A DNA stretch of 46,301 bases, taken from contig NW_020290108.1 of NCBI RefSeq assembly GCF_003144195.1, positions 1 through 46,301 on the forward strand, written 5' to 3'. The translations under genes and the position numbers were made by a program. This stretch comes from Ceraceosorus guamensis. Its lineage: Eukaryota; Basidiomycota; Exobasidiomycetes; Ceraceosorales; Ceraceosoraceae. This document shows, in pieces, positions 31,597 through 41,834 of this stretch. Position 1 is the first letter of the stretch. Each line of letters begins with the position of its first letter. The notes below the pieces were generated by a model. That model was not told the origin of the DNA. It worked only from the letters and a program-made list of their open reading frames with translations, and ran no database searches.

Positions 31597-33602
31597 GCCG
31601 TGGTCGTGCGCATCCGGCTTTCTTTCACCGCCAAACATTCCTGATCGCAAGGCGTCACGATGAACAATTCGCATTCGCATTCGCTCGGCGGCGACATTTC
31701 GCCTTGTAGAGAGATGTGACAGCACACCGAAACACAGAAGAAAATCGAACTCGCGTAGTACAGTCTTGGGTGTGATTCGCGGGCGTGACTGAATCGTCTG
31801 AAATTGGGGGGCTTCCCCATTCGTGATTGTCATCCTCTTTGTCGCTCGCCCAGACCACTCGAGACCTGCGTGCGGGCAGACGTGTTGGCTGCAGTCACGT
31901 CACGGGTGCGCGGTCATGATGGGTCAGCAAATCGCGAGTGTGAGTGCTGCGGGGGGACGTGCCGCATGCGCGAAGGACCATCCTGCATGTCATGCGTCCA
32001 GGGAATGCGAAACGCGCGGCAAGCACGCTTCTGGCTTTGTACGCACCCAGGTTCAAATTCACAGATATCCGTCTCTTTCGTGTCAGCTAGGCTGCCGTCT
32101 CCTTCGACTGCCCAACTGGCTCAGTCCGCGTCGCTTTCGCCTTGTCGCTGGTGCTGCACTCGCACTGTTGACTCTTCATCCCGCTCACGCAGACCTCGCA
32201 CGACTTGATCGCCCCTCCGCAGCGTTCCTTGGTGCTCGCAAGACAGCTCTTGCAGTGCTGCTGCTGCGACGACGACGACGACGACTTTTGAAAAGCTGCA
32301 CATGTGCTGAACATTCTCGGCAGCGGATGAACAGGGCACCAGTAATCGCTTTTTGGAAAGCGAGGTTCCGAATCGTTGGGCTTCTTCTTCCCCTTCCACG
32401 TCGATTCAGATTGCCGCCCCGGAGCGCCTCCCCACGCGTCCGCATCGCGCGCACCGCTCGCTCCTTCTCCCCACCTCGCCATGCTGGTACTTTGAAAAGT
32501 GTGCGAGTCGATATGATGAGCCGAGCAAAGTGCTTGCTGTGCTCAACGGGGTCGAAAAGATGATGTGCTGAACAGCTTCCTAAATCCGACTCTACCGCCT
32601 CGCGTATGGCAGTATTACATTTTTGGCGCACGCTCGAGGCGAACGTCTCATCCATCCTCATCACGCGCTGCACGGATGCCGTCCCTCATATGACTTCTGA
32701 TCGATTCACGACTGTAGATGTTCATCACACGCGCGTGATCTACGCGCCTCGCGGTGAATGGATGAACGTTGTCGCGCACAGAATCTCTGTGAATGTCACC
32801 CCTTCACGTTCGACGATTGGACATCCACGTGATCAGAGGGAGAAGTTTGATGAAGCTTGCACTGCGCCGCGCCGCGCGCAAGCAATGGTCATCAGCGTCC
32901 TCACCAGACTTTCTTGACCATCATTCAGCGTCAAACCCAAGGTCTCCGTGAGCAGCACATCAGCATGGCCAGTCTCGTTTGCAAAGTGAGCGCCATCATG
33001 CCACCCAAGCGCGAGCGCGACGATCATCAAGCACCATCGAGCCCTTGCCCTACCGCGGCTGCTCCCAAAAAGCCAAAAGGACCGCAAGCGCGAGCGCAAG
33101 CGAATGATCAAAAATGTCCAAAGCGAGCTGCTGCAGAAGAGGTGGAGGCGTGGTCGTCAAGTCCGCGCACACGATAAACCCTCATGCCCGCGCATCTCAC
33201 CTCTCCTTCACAACCCTCCCTCTCTATAGTTGGAAGTGACAGAAGCAGAGCACAATGCGAGTTCACGATTCCGCGGGGCGCACGCACGCACGCACGCACG
33301 TCAACTTCAAGGCTGATCAAGTACTCATCTCCCCCCACCGCGCGCAGCTGTGCGCAAAGCACGCATCTCACTTTGGAAAATTGGCCAGGTTTTGCAATCG
33401 CGCAGTCATATTCTTCCTCGCTCGAAAGCTCAAGTAGCGTTTTCTTTGCTCGCAAAAAAGGAGTTGATGAGCGCGAGCGTGGGCATGAAGCATTAGATTA
33501 GAGCAGGCGCGGGGGATTTCGAGATAGAAGCGCCGGGCGATGGAGCACGCGCACGCGCAAGCGCTCGCAAGACGCGCCCTCTTCCACATGCGGGCATGTA
33601 AT
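31597..33602. other. intergenic region with only doubtful small ORFs
   Basis: About 2 kb between the HsbA-like gene and the end of BioDA. The only frames worth listing are the Cys-rich ORF at 32087-32482 (minus) and a minus-strand frame at about 33326-33455 reading SSEEEYDCAIAKPGQFSKV then RCVLCAQLR, which has a plausible donor (GTGCGT) after SLEVD but no convincing partner exon. A plus-strand frame from 32999 (MPPKRERDDHQ...) is basic and Pro/Ala-rich, without family resemblance. Confidence 0.4.
32087..32482 (-). CDS. hypothetical Cys-rich small protein
   Basis: An uninterrupted 131-residue frame starting at an ATG in good context (AGCATGG). After a Gly/Lys-rich first third it has ten Cys in a pattern of close pairs: WCPVH, STCAAF, HCKSC, RCGG, SCEVC and QCEC, interrupted by a Ser run. 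The pairs could bind zinc or form disulfides, but there is no signal peptide. I do not recognise a family. Cysteine clustering is the only argument for it; the frame may be fortuitous in this GC-rich DNA. Confidence 0.3.
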   Translation of the reverse strand: MARWGEGASGARDADAWGGAPGRQSESTWKGKKKPNDSEPRFPKSDYWCPVHPLPRMFSTCAAFQKSSSSSSQQQHCKSCLASTKERCGGAIKSCEVCVSGMKSQQCECSTSDKAKATRTEPVGQSKETAA

Positions 33603-36585
33603 TCACGCCTCGAGCGCCCCGATGAGCGCATTCTCCGCCTCTCTTCTGACCAGCTCGGGCGTGTTGAGGGAACACATGAGGTAGACGACGTTGCCCAGGG
33701 GTCTAGCATGAATATCAAACGTCACACCACCACCGCTACCACCTCCTCCCAATCGCGCGCGCGCGCTCCTCAATTTGGAGACAATATCCACCGAAGCTGT
33801 GGAAGTGTAGCCTGACCCCGATCCCGCATCGTCTCGGATGGATAGGGCAAGAACGCATCCGAGAGCCATTGCGCTGTCTACTCGTCGAGCGCGCGAAAGA
33901 CGTTGCACGGCCGCACGACTCCAAAAGGACCAGACGGGTGCGTGAGAAGGCGAGTGCAAAGTCTCCCTCTCCCCGTCGCTGCTGCTCCAATCCGATTGCG
34001 CTTCTCGCCACAATTCGCTCCTCTTTTGCATCTGCGATATCCTCGCAATCGCTTCGAAAGCCACTTGGCAACCGACTGGATGAGCCGTGTAGCTGTGTCC
34101 ATGAAGCAGCGCATCCGCCTTGTTCTCGCTCTGATTGAACGTGGAAAAGATGCTGCGAGAGGCCAACGTCACTGCCATCGGCACCAACCCGCCCGTCAAA
34201 ATCTTGGCTAGGCAGCTAATGTCCGGCGGCGTGCGCAGAATCTTTGCGGGCGTGCTGTGACCCAACCTCCAAAGTCCCGTAAACACCCTGCGTGCGCGCG
34301 CGGGGAGAGACATTCGAGTCAGCACGTGGAAAGACTGCGCGCCCGCGCCCCCGCGCGCGCGCGCCACAAACTCACTCGTCGAAAATGACTGGCAAGCCTC
34401 GCCATTCGTGCGCATCCCTCGAGCCGTCGGAATGTGCGCCCACCTTGGCATCCTTGAGCGGTGGTTCGCTCAGACTGAACAAGTCCTCTGCTCCCCTGAC
34501 CACATCGATGAGTGCTCGCTGGAACAGCGGATCCACAAAGATCATGCCTCCCGCACCCAGCACCAACGGTTCGATGATGAGCGCTCCAAAGCGTCTTCCT
34601 TCCACCAGCACCAAACCTTCCAACCATGCGCGCAGTTCCGTAGTGTATCGCCGCCACAGCTCGTCGGTCCGCATACGCTCTTCCACATCGTACACGCTCG
34701 ATAGCGAAGCGTATCGCCTCTTTTCGCCACCCGGCAGCGTGATCGTCGGCTCGCCATCGATGATGGACACTGCTGGCGGATCCAACCATGCTCCTCTTCC
34801 GCGATACCAATGCACCGCTTGAGAGTATGTGCTAGGTTCGCACGCATCCATCGCGCCAATCGTATCGCCATGATAAGACCCCTTTAATCCCAACACTTGC
34901 CATTCTTCTGCCGCTCTGCTGCCTCCCGCACTTCCCTTTTCCCGCGCTCTCGACGTTCGCTCAAGCGTTGCCGACGACGCGCGAGGAGGAGCGTATCGCA
35001 GCGCAGCAGAAGCAATGGCCATCTTGATGCCCACCTCCATGCCCGTGCTCCCATCATCGCTGAAAAACACGCGATCTGCCCAGCCGGATCCCGGTGCATC
35101 CTCGGCCTTTAACGACGCCAAGCTCCTCTCCCCTCCTCCTCCTTCCGCCTTGCTCTCGCGAGCTGTGCCCAACAGAGCCTCTGTCAATCGCAGTGCCGGC
35201 AGGTTGGTGCTGTTGGGAAAGATGACGTGTCCAAAACGAGCTGCTGCTCTTGCTGCTGCGCGAGCAATGCCCGCATCCGAGTGACCCAAACACTGCGTCC
35301 ACCACGACGCAGAGCCGTCCAGCAATGGTCGCAGCAGCGAACCGTCTGCGGCGCCATTTGCGGCACCATCATAGACCGAAAAGAAATCGCCATTGGCGCT
35401 GTCGATGACGTTTACGTCCCGTGGACCTCGCGTGAGGGTGCTGGGAAGCGCGAGATGCGTCACGCGCGTTCGTCAGGTCTGTACGCCGCGGGCCACACAC
35501 GCGCGCGCGCACGTAGGACTGACTCACTGCTGCGTAAAGGGCCACCAGCACTGGTCCACTGTCCTTTGAGCCATGCTGTCCAGATCACGTATCCTCGCCT
35601 CGTGCTCCTCCCGAAGCAGCTTCACCACTGCAGACACACCTTTAGGCGTCTCCGCTGGGCCCGCTTCTGCTCCTCTGCCGCTGACCAAGCCGTCGTAGTA
35701 AGCGGCCAAATGGCGGACATCTTGCTGCGCATCGCTCAATCGATCAGGCGGTGCGCCCCACGCGCCATGCCCTCTAGGTCCAGCCAGACCAAACACGGGC
35801 AAAGAGTTTTCCGCTCCCCACTTGATCAGGTACTCTGCATTGCCCCAAGCTGCTGCTGCCCCTGCCGCAGAACCACCGCCCCCCATCGCATCGCAGAACA
35901 GTAGAATGGCTCGAACATCGTGACCTGCCAAGGTGAGTGCATCGTATGCGCTGAGCGTGGTGGAGATGCCTCCGAGAGCGCAAGAACCGACGAGGAGCGT
36001 GGGCAGACGTAGAGGTCTTAGAGCATGCGCGAAGGATCCGCCAGCTGGAGTGGGCGAATGGACACCACCTGCCGTTTCCAGGTACAAGGCGGATGCTTTG
36101 CGATGAGGTGCAGCAGCGATGCGCTGAATATGAGCGTGCGTGTCGTATACCAGCTGCGCATCGCTCGGTATGGCCCGACCTGATCGAGCGGCTGCCAAGT
36201 GCGGCGATACGGCTTCTCCATACTGCACCAGCGTGCTCGCGTGTACGCCCGGTGCGAATCGATGAATGTGCCTGGGCGCCGGGGGGCAACGTATTCAGTG
36301 CTGCGTGCTGCGTGCTGCGTGCTGCCTGCCCCGCGAGCGTACATCCACACCACCCCATGCAATGCACGACCACCCCCTCCCCCCTCCCCCCACTCACCCC
36401 TCATCGGCCTCGTGATCAGGTCCAGTGGACACGGGTTTCAAGTAGTGCACCTCCTCCTCCGCCCTCTGACTGGCCAGGCACAATGCCGTAGCAAAGATGG
36501 ACTTGCCAACATCCGTATTGGCACCGAATATCTGCGCTACTCGAACATGTCTGAAGAGGAGCGGTGTCACTGGCAAGGGTGACAT
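33603..36585 (-). CDS. BioDA: bifunctional dethiobiotin synthetase / DAPA aminotransferase (BioD-BioA fusion)
   Basis: Four exons, 36585-36398, 36271-35528, 35440-34376 and 34287-33603, all phase 2, give 893 residues. The N-terminal BioD part has the P-loop GANTDVGKS, the substrate lysine segment LKPVSTGP and LETAGGVHSP. The linker leads into the BioA part with CWWPFTQ, SASWWTQCLGHSD, FFSDDGSTGMEVGIKMA, KGSYHGDTIGAMDA, IIEPLVLGAGGM, PVIFDEVFTGLWRLG (PLP-binding Asp, split by an intron) and AKILTGGLVPMA (PLP lysine). It would convert 7-keto-8-aminopelargonate to diaminopelargonate with SAM, then to dethiobiotin with ATP and CO2, in biotin synthesis. Such fusions are known in fungi and plants and are often mitochondrial; no clear transit peptide is seen. 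It diverges from the Zn2Cys6 gene over 445 bases. Confidence 0.93.
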
Positions 36586-36748
36586 GATACGATGCCATGG
36601 GCGGGCGTGCGGGCGGGCGTGCGGGCGAGCGAGCAGCGGAGTGGTGTGAGAGGAGGAGGAGGAGGCTGCTGCTGGGATGCGCGCGGGGTGTCAAGTGAAT
36701 GTGAATATTTCCGGCCCCAACACTCGCGCCGCGCGACTCGTCGGGCGT

Positions 36749-36782
<34 letters not shown>

Positions 36783-37030
36783 TTTTGGTTTCTTCCGCGA
36801 GGCTGCGCTGTTAGTATCACGTGATGCGCTTCCCACCTTATGACCGAGCTAGGGCGCTCGACTCGACACGCCAATCTCGGACTTAGTGGGCCGGGCGGGT
36901 GGTGAGCGCATGCATGCATGCAGCTTTCATGCTGCAGGAACTCGCTCGCTCGCTCGCGCGTGCGCCCTCCTCATGACAGCCCCTCACTCACCACCATCAC
37001 TCACGACTCGTGCGCTTCATTGCGGCCAAG
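36586..37030. promoter_or_regulatory. divergent promoter, BioDA / Zn2Cys6 factor
   Basis: Contains GGGCGGGCGTGCGGGCG repeats next to BioDA, GAGGAGGAGGAGG, a (GT) run of about 15 units (about 36750-36780) and the palindrome ATCACGTGAT (36816-36825), then CTCGCTCGCTCGCTCG. The CACGTG core is the likeliest protein-binding site; no TATA was recognised. Confidence 0.45.
36816..36825. promoter_or_regulatory. ATCACGTGAT palindrome (E-box / bHLH-type site)
   Basis: Identical to the palindrome at 14050-14059. It sits mid-way between the BioDA and transcription factor starts, so could act on both. Binding by a Cbf1-like factor is inferred from the core only. Confidence 0.45.
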
Positions 37031-40017
37031 ATGACGTCGAGCGCGACAACATCTACCGCCTCATCCTTTGCTACTCACAGTCCTGCGACGGCGGCGGCGG
37101 CGATGGCGGCGACCACCGCCGGCGCCGCTGCTGCTGCTGCACCGGCAAAGAAGCGCAATCGCGCCATTCTCTCGTGTCTGGTGTGCCACGAAAGAAGGGT
37201 GAAGTGCGATCGACAATTACCCTGCGCACCGTGTAGAAGATACGGAGCGGTCTGCACCTACGCTGCCCCACCTTCCACCTCTACCAAGCGCAAAAAGGCA
37301 GCAGGGGGATTGTTGCGCGCCGATGAGAGGGATGAGGAGGAGGAGGATGAGCAAGGGGAGGCTCGCACGTCCACCAAAGACAAACCTTTTCGCGGATTCA
37401 TGCAGCAATTCGAGGAGCAATTTGCCTCTCAGGAGGAGCAGGAGCAGGAGGAGCGGGATGAGAGGGGCAAGGAGCGGTCTACGGCTGCCACTACGCACGG
37501 CGACGAGAGCACCGCATACACGCCGTGCGACGTGGCCAGGATGCAAGCGTGCTGGAAACGCTTGCCGTCGCAAAAGGTGTGCGAAGAGCTCATCGGCTTT
37601 TACTTGAGCAACGTCGACTACATGTACGGTGCTGCTGAGGCTGGGCGAGACTCGCTGTCCGCTTGGATGAGGGGCTTGATGGATCGCTTTCAACCCGGCA
37701 CCGCGCAGATCTGTCCCTTGCTGCTCAATCACGACGACGCTAGCAGGATGGCATTCGTAGCGACAACGATGCTAGCAGCCGTTCAGATGCTCGATCCGCA
37801 TCGAGCCGTATTATCCCTTGTGGATTCGGACCCCACCTCGAATCTCTTCGGTGCAGCAGCAGCACCGGACAAGTCGTCCACTCGAGCGTTGTTGGAGAGC
37901 ACAGCCCTGGCACTGCTCGACTTGGCCATCGAAGCGGACGAGGCCTCTCCATTGCAAGTCAGAATCAATCTCATCCTGCTGCACTATTTCAAAAACGAAG
38001 GGAGGAGCGCGACGCCTACGGCCAAGATGCTCGTCAGGCGCAATGCTCAAGTCGTCCGAGCTTGCAAACTTCACCTCGACCCGCCCCTCGACTCGCCAGA
38101 GCTGGAGAGTCTTCGAAGCCTCTTTTACACGTACTACATTTACGATCGGTGAGTGGTGCTTGCGCGTGCGCGATTGGCGTCACTCGACTAACGCGTCCTC
38201 GCGATCGCTGCAGGTACAGCTCGGTCAACTTTGGAGCGCTACCTGCGATTGCGGATCACGAGATCACCACGCAGCCACCTGTTCCAGAGCATTTTTCCAG
38301 CGCAACAAATGTAGGACTGGGCGCATCTCCCAAGATTCGTTTTGCCAAGATTGCAGGCGACATGGCCAGCGCCATTTATCGCGCTCAGCTAGACGATGCC
38401 ACGATCGACCGGTTGGACGCGGAGCTGGTGGAGTGCGCCGACAACCTGCCTTGCGCTTACGCCCTCAGCTCTACGAACGATGTCGAAGCATCGCAGAGTG
38501 GCGTGATGCAAGTGCAACGACATGCACTGTGGATCAGCTACCATTCGGCCAGAGCCATGCTGCACCGCACGCGCTTCTTTAGCCGAAACGCCACGCCCAG
38601 TGCGGCGGAGGAAAAGAGTCGAGCGCTGTGCATCGAGTCGGCCATCGAGATGATCAAGGCGCAACAATCTGTGCGCAAAAGGACAGGCATGGCGGTAGAG
38701 CTGTACAGCCGATCTTTTTTGGCTTCCTACCTCACCCTCGAACCTGCCACCACGCTGGTCGTTTCTGCGCTGACGGAAGTTGCCAAGACGCCAGGCAATG
38801 CTGCTCTACCGCACACGGTGGATGTGTATCTCGCTTGGGCACGACGAGGTCTGCTGTGTTTGGAAACGCTACCATCGGATCTGGACTTGGCTTCTCGTAG
38901 CGCGCACCTCCTCTCCCGCATCCTCAAAAAGGCAAGTCGAGTGGTAGAGATTCGAAGAAGAGTGCAGAGCAGCGGCGGCGATGGCGGCGCCTCATCGAAT
39001 GGTGGTGCGGCGGCGCACGCTCCAGAGAAGTGCAGAGGCGTGGCTTCGAGAGAGAGGGATGCGATTAGCGGATTGATGTTTGACGAGGTTGGAAGACGTA
39101 TTCCCATGCCGTTTTTGGAGCCGCCGCCCAGTAGTCGGGCGAGCAGGGCTGCTGAACGAAGAGAGGATGAGCAGAGGGAGAGGGAAGAGGAGCAGAGGTT
39201 GCGCGCGCTCAGTGCTCGGTCGGTCAACACCGATGCGTCGGCATCGGCATCGGCGTCGGCGTCGGCATCATCGGTCATGAGCATGGATGCGCTCAGTATC
39301 AGCGACCCATCACCCTCTACCGTCCAGACCAGTCCAGAAGGCTCCACCCAATCGGACATGCAAACGGGGCCCGACGAAGGGACGCATTCGCACTCGCATT
39401 CGCGCGAGCGCGAGCGCGAGCGCGGGTACGTGGCCGATGCGCACGCATTCGACGGCATGCAAATGCAAGTGGAAGACTTGGCTCTGCAAAACGCAATCAC
39501 GACGACGAACGCTTCGCCACCGCCCTTGACCTTTGCAGAGATGGGATTGAGCTTTTTTGATGATCCTGCGGCGCTCTTTGCGCCCGACACGACGACGACG
39601 ACGATGATGATGGATTCTGGAATGATGTTCGAGGCAGACGCAGCGAACGCTCGGAGCAGCGCGCCTCTAGCGCCTTCGCACATGCCACCCATGTCTCCGC
39701 GTACTGAAGCGCTCTTGTCCGGTTGGGTCAGCATGGCTCCTGATCCTGATTCTCCTTCCGCACCTGCATTGTCCACCGCCGCCTCATCCGCACCAACGTG
39801 CGCAGCGATCGATCAAGCCATGACTTCCAGGGTCGCTTCTGGCATGTCCAGACAGGCTCACGCGGATGTAGAGCAGCAGCAGCAGCATCCACAACAACAG
39901 CATTTTGCCGTCATCGGCGCGGCACAAGCGCACACTCCTAATCACGCTTCGTTTGAGCAGCAACTGGATGCCTGGTTGGCTATTCTTCAAGCACAAGGAG
40001 GGCTCCACGGGCAATGA
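37031..40017 (+). CDS. Zn2Cys6 fungal transcription factor
   Basis: Two exons, 37031-38148 and 38214-40017, joined in phase 2 (GTGAGT...CTGCAG), give 973 residues. The binuclear zinc cluster follows an Ala-rich start: six Cys spaced C-x2-C-x6-C-x5-C-x2-C-x6-C in CLVCHERRVKC and CAPCRRYGAVC, about residues 49-75. A basic stretch (TKRKK) and acidic linkers follow. A helical middle region contains FYLSNVDYMYGAAEAGRD, LRSLFYTYYIYDRYSSVNF (across the intron) and YRAQLDDATIDRLDAELVEC, the layout of the fungal-specific regulatory domain. The tail is disordered, with Ser/Ala microsatellite repeats, an HSHSHSRERERERG stretch and poly-Gln near the end. The ATG at 37031 is the first in frame. Targets unknown; being divergent from BioDA does not prove a role in biotin control. 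Confidence 0.9.
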
Positions 40018-40170
40018 GCCCGCCCACGCGAGTGCACGATTTACGTCGACTCCTCCTCCTCTTCTTGTACACGTTACATTGACTTTTTCGACTCATCCTG
40101 TACATCATCCGTAATGGCCTGAAGAAGGCAAAAAAAGAAAAAGAAAAAGAAATCCGCGCCGAGCGGACGC

Positions 40171-41232
40171 TCACTCGGAGAAGAAATCGAGCGGGGTGCT
40201 GCGAGATTGGATAGCGATGTAGTCGGTGGGCTGCGCATCGGGCGTCGAGCGAACTTCGTTGGTATACAACGAATGGTAAACCACATCGCGTTCTTCCTCT
40301 CCCGGCCTGCGCACGAGTCGAGTCGAGTCGAGTCGAGCCGGAGCGTGTGCGCGGGGGCAAGCAATTGAGCATGGGCTTTTGCGCTTCCCACTTTTTTTCA
40401 ACCAGGACTTTGCGCCACTTGTCCCCTCTCTCTTCGCGTGCACACGTATACTCACGGATCGTGAATGCGAACGTGAATGTATGCGTCGTTGCCTGCTTTG
40501 GCAAGTCGGATCTTGCCAAAGATCTGCGCGCGGGCGTGGGTTTGCGATGAGAATGCCATGCGATGCCATGCGATGCGGATTGGGCACCCTCTCCGCTGCC
40601 CGAGGATGTGCGGCTCTAGCTCACGATGGTTCCGTAGCTTACGGCGCCTGCGCGCACGGCTACCAAGTCCTTGGACGCTTCGTCACGATGGTGGTGTGGG
40701 GGATGGGGGGGGGGGGGGGGCAGTATGCGCGCGCGCGTATGCTCGTTCACTTCAACTCGAGTGCGCTTCTGCCTTTCTTCATCCCCCCACTCTGCGACTT
40801 ACAGCTGAAACTGCTCAGATCTTCATCCGATACGCCAGACACTTTGGAATACATGCGAGGTTCGTGCGCGTCCCAATGAGCTCGACTGGGTTTGGGGAGG
40901 AGCAAGATGAGGGAATGAATGAGTACTTTGTTTCTCCCTTTGGATCCAAGAGGAGCTTTCCGTTGCTTTTGCCATTCGCTCACCTCTTGAGAAGCTCTTG
41001 CTTGATCTTGGATTCGAGTCGGGTAAAGGCCTGAGAGCGAGCGAGAGGGAGAGGGGAGAGGAAGTAAGCAAGAGTGAGAGTGACGAGGAACGTGAGTGAG
41101 CCAAGCGAGGGACTCTTGGTTGACACGCTCTAATTGCAGCTTCCCCCGACCCGACCGACGAACGCTCACATCGATGGCTCGTTCTTGCGGAGCATGCTCC
41201 TCGCTCAACTGAACATCCTCTTGATCTGCCAT
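40171..41232 (-). CDS. small cystatin-like protein, six exons
   Basis: Six short exons, 41232-41170, 41030-40984, 40885-40803, 40677-40625, 40523-40456 and 40306-40171, splice in consistent phases (0, 2, 1, 0, 2) to 149 residues. The order of segments recalls stefin-type cystatins: a helix-like stretch AFTRLESKIKQELLKR, a loop region ending SSKDLVAVRAGAVSYGTI, then IFGKIRLAKAGNDAYIHVRI followed by HDPPGEEERDVVYHS. This compares with the stefin core QVVAG...YFIKV...YIHLRVF..LPG. There is no signal peptide, so an intracellular inhibitor of papain-like proteases would be the natural reading. The exact QVVAG motif is absent. Exons 3 and 4 are the least certain; exons 2, 5 and 6 are well supported. 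Intron 3 holds a poly-C run. The ATG at 41232 opens MADQEDVQLSEE. The family call is a resemblance, not a search result. Confidence 0.55.
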
Positions 41233-41834
41233 CTTCAGTTCTGTTGTATCTGACTGTGCGCGCGCGCGCGTGTGTGTGTGTGTGTGTGTGTGTGTGGTGC
41301 GTGGAGGATGTGATTCAGGAACAGGATGTGGGTGGAAGACAGATGAAGTCCGATGCGATCGTGATCGAGTGCATAGTGCCAATGCACCCACGCCTTCGAT
41401 TTATCCCGGCAACAACACGCTGCACTGCGCGCACATGCATGCATCGCTCACATATATGCACCGCCTCGATCGATCGCGGCGCGCTCGGGCCTCTCTTTTT
41501 TCCACGTGGGAGCTGTCTGCGCGCGCGCGCGATAAGAGCCATGCAGAGAGCGTGTCCCCGCACTCGCACTCGCCGTTACTCCATCCCCTTCCTCGTTGCC
41601 CAAGTCACAAGGGCGAGGTCAATCTACGAGTGGGAAAGACGCTCGCACGCACACAAAAAGTTCATTTTCGTCATCCGAGAAGCACGTGCCATGCATGCAT
41701 GCAAGTCGAAACGCTACAGAGGCATTCTGAAAGTGTGCCCCCCCACCCCTAATGACAGAGCAAAGACCCATTCACGCAATTCAACGCAATTGTAATACAT
41801 GAGTTTCATTCCCTGCACTGTCGAGCGCTAAATA
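41233..41834. other. intergenic region, cystatin-like gene promoter / MET5 3' side
   Basis: About 600 bases. A GT microsatellite (about 41269-41294) lies 40 bases upstream of the cystatin-like ATG. CCACGTGG is at about 41503-41510 and GCACGTGC at 41682-41689. TTGTAATACATGAG at about 41788-41801 precedes the MET5 stop. No gene seen. Confidence 0.4.

Noticed and set aside
32045-32070. tRNA B-box-like GGTTCAAATTC
   Set aside because: No matching A box, acceptor stem or anticodon arm could be folded around it.
33108-33455. Minus-strand frame with RCVLCAQLR as a zinc-finger gene
   Set aside because: One C-x2-C pair only, no matching His/Cys partner in frame and no convincing neighbouring exon.
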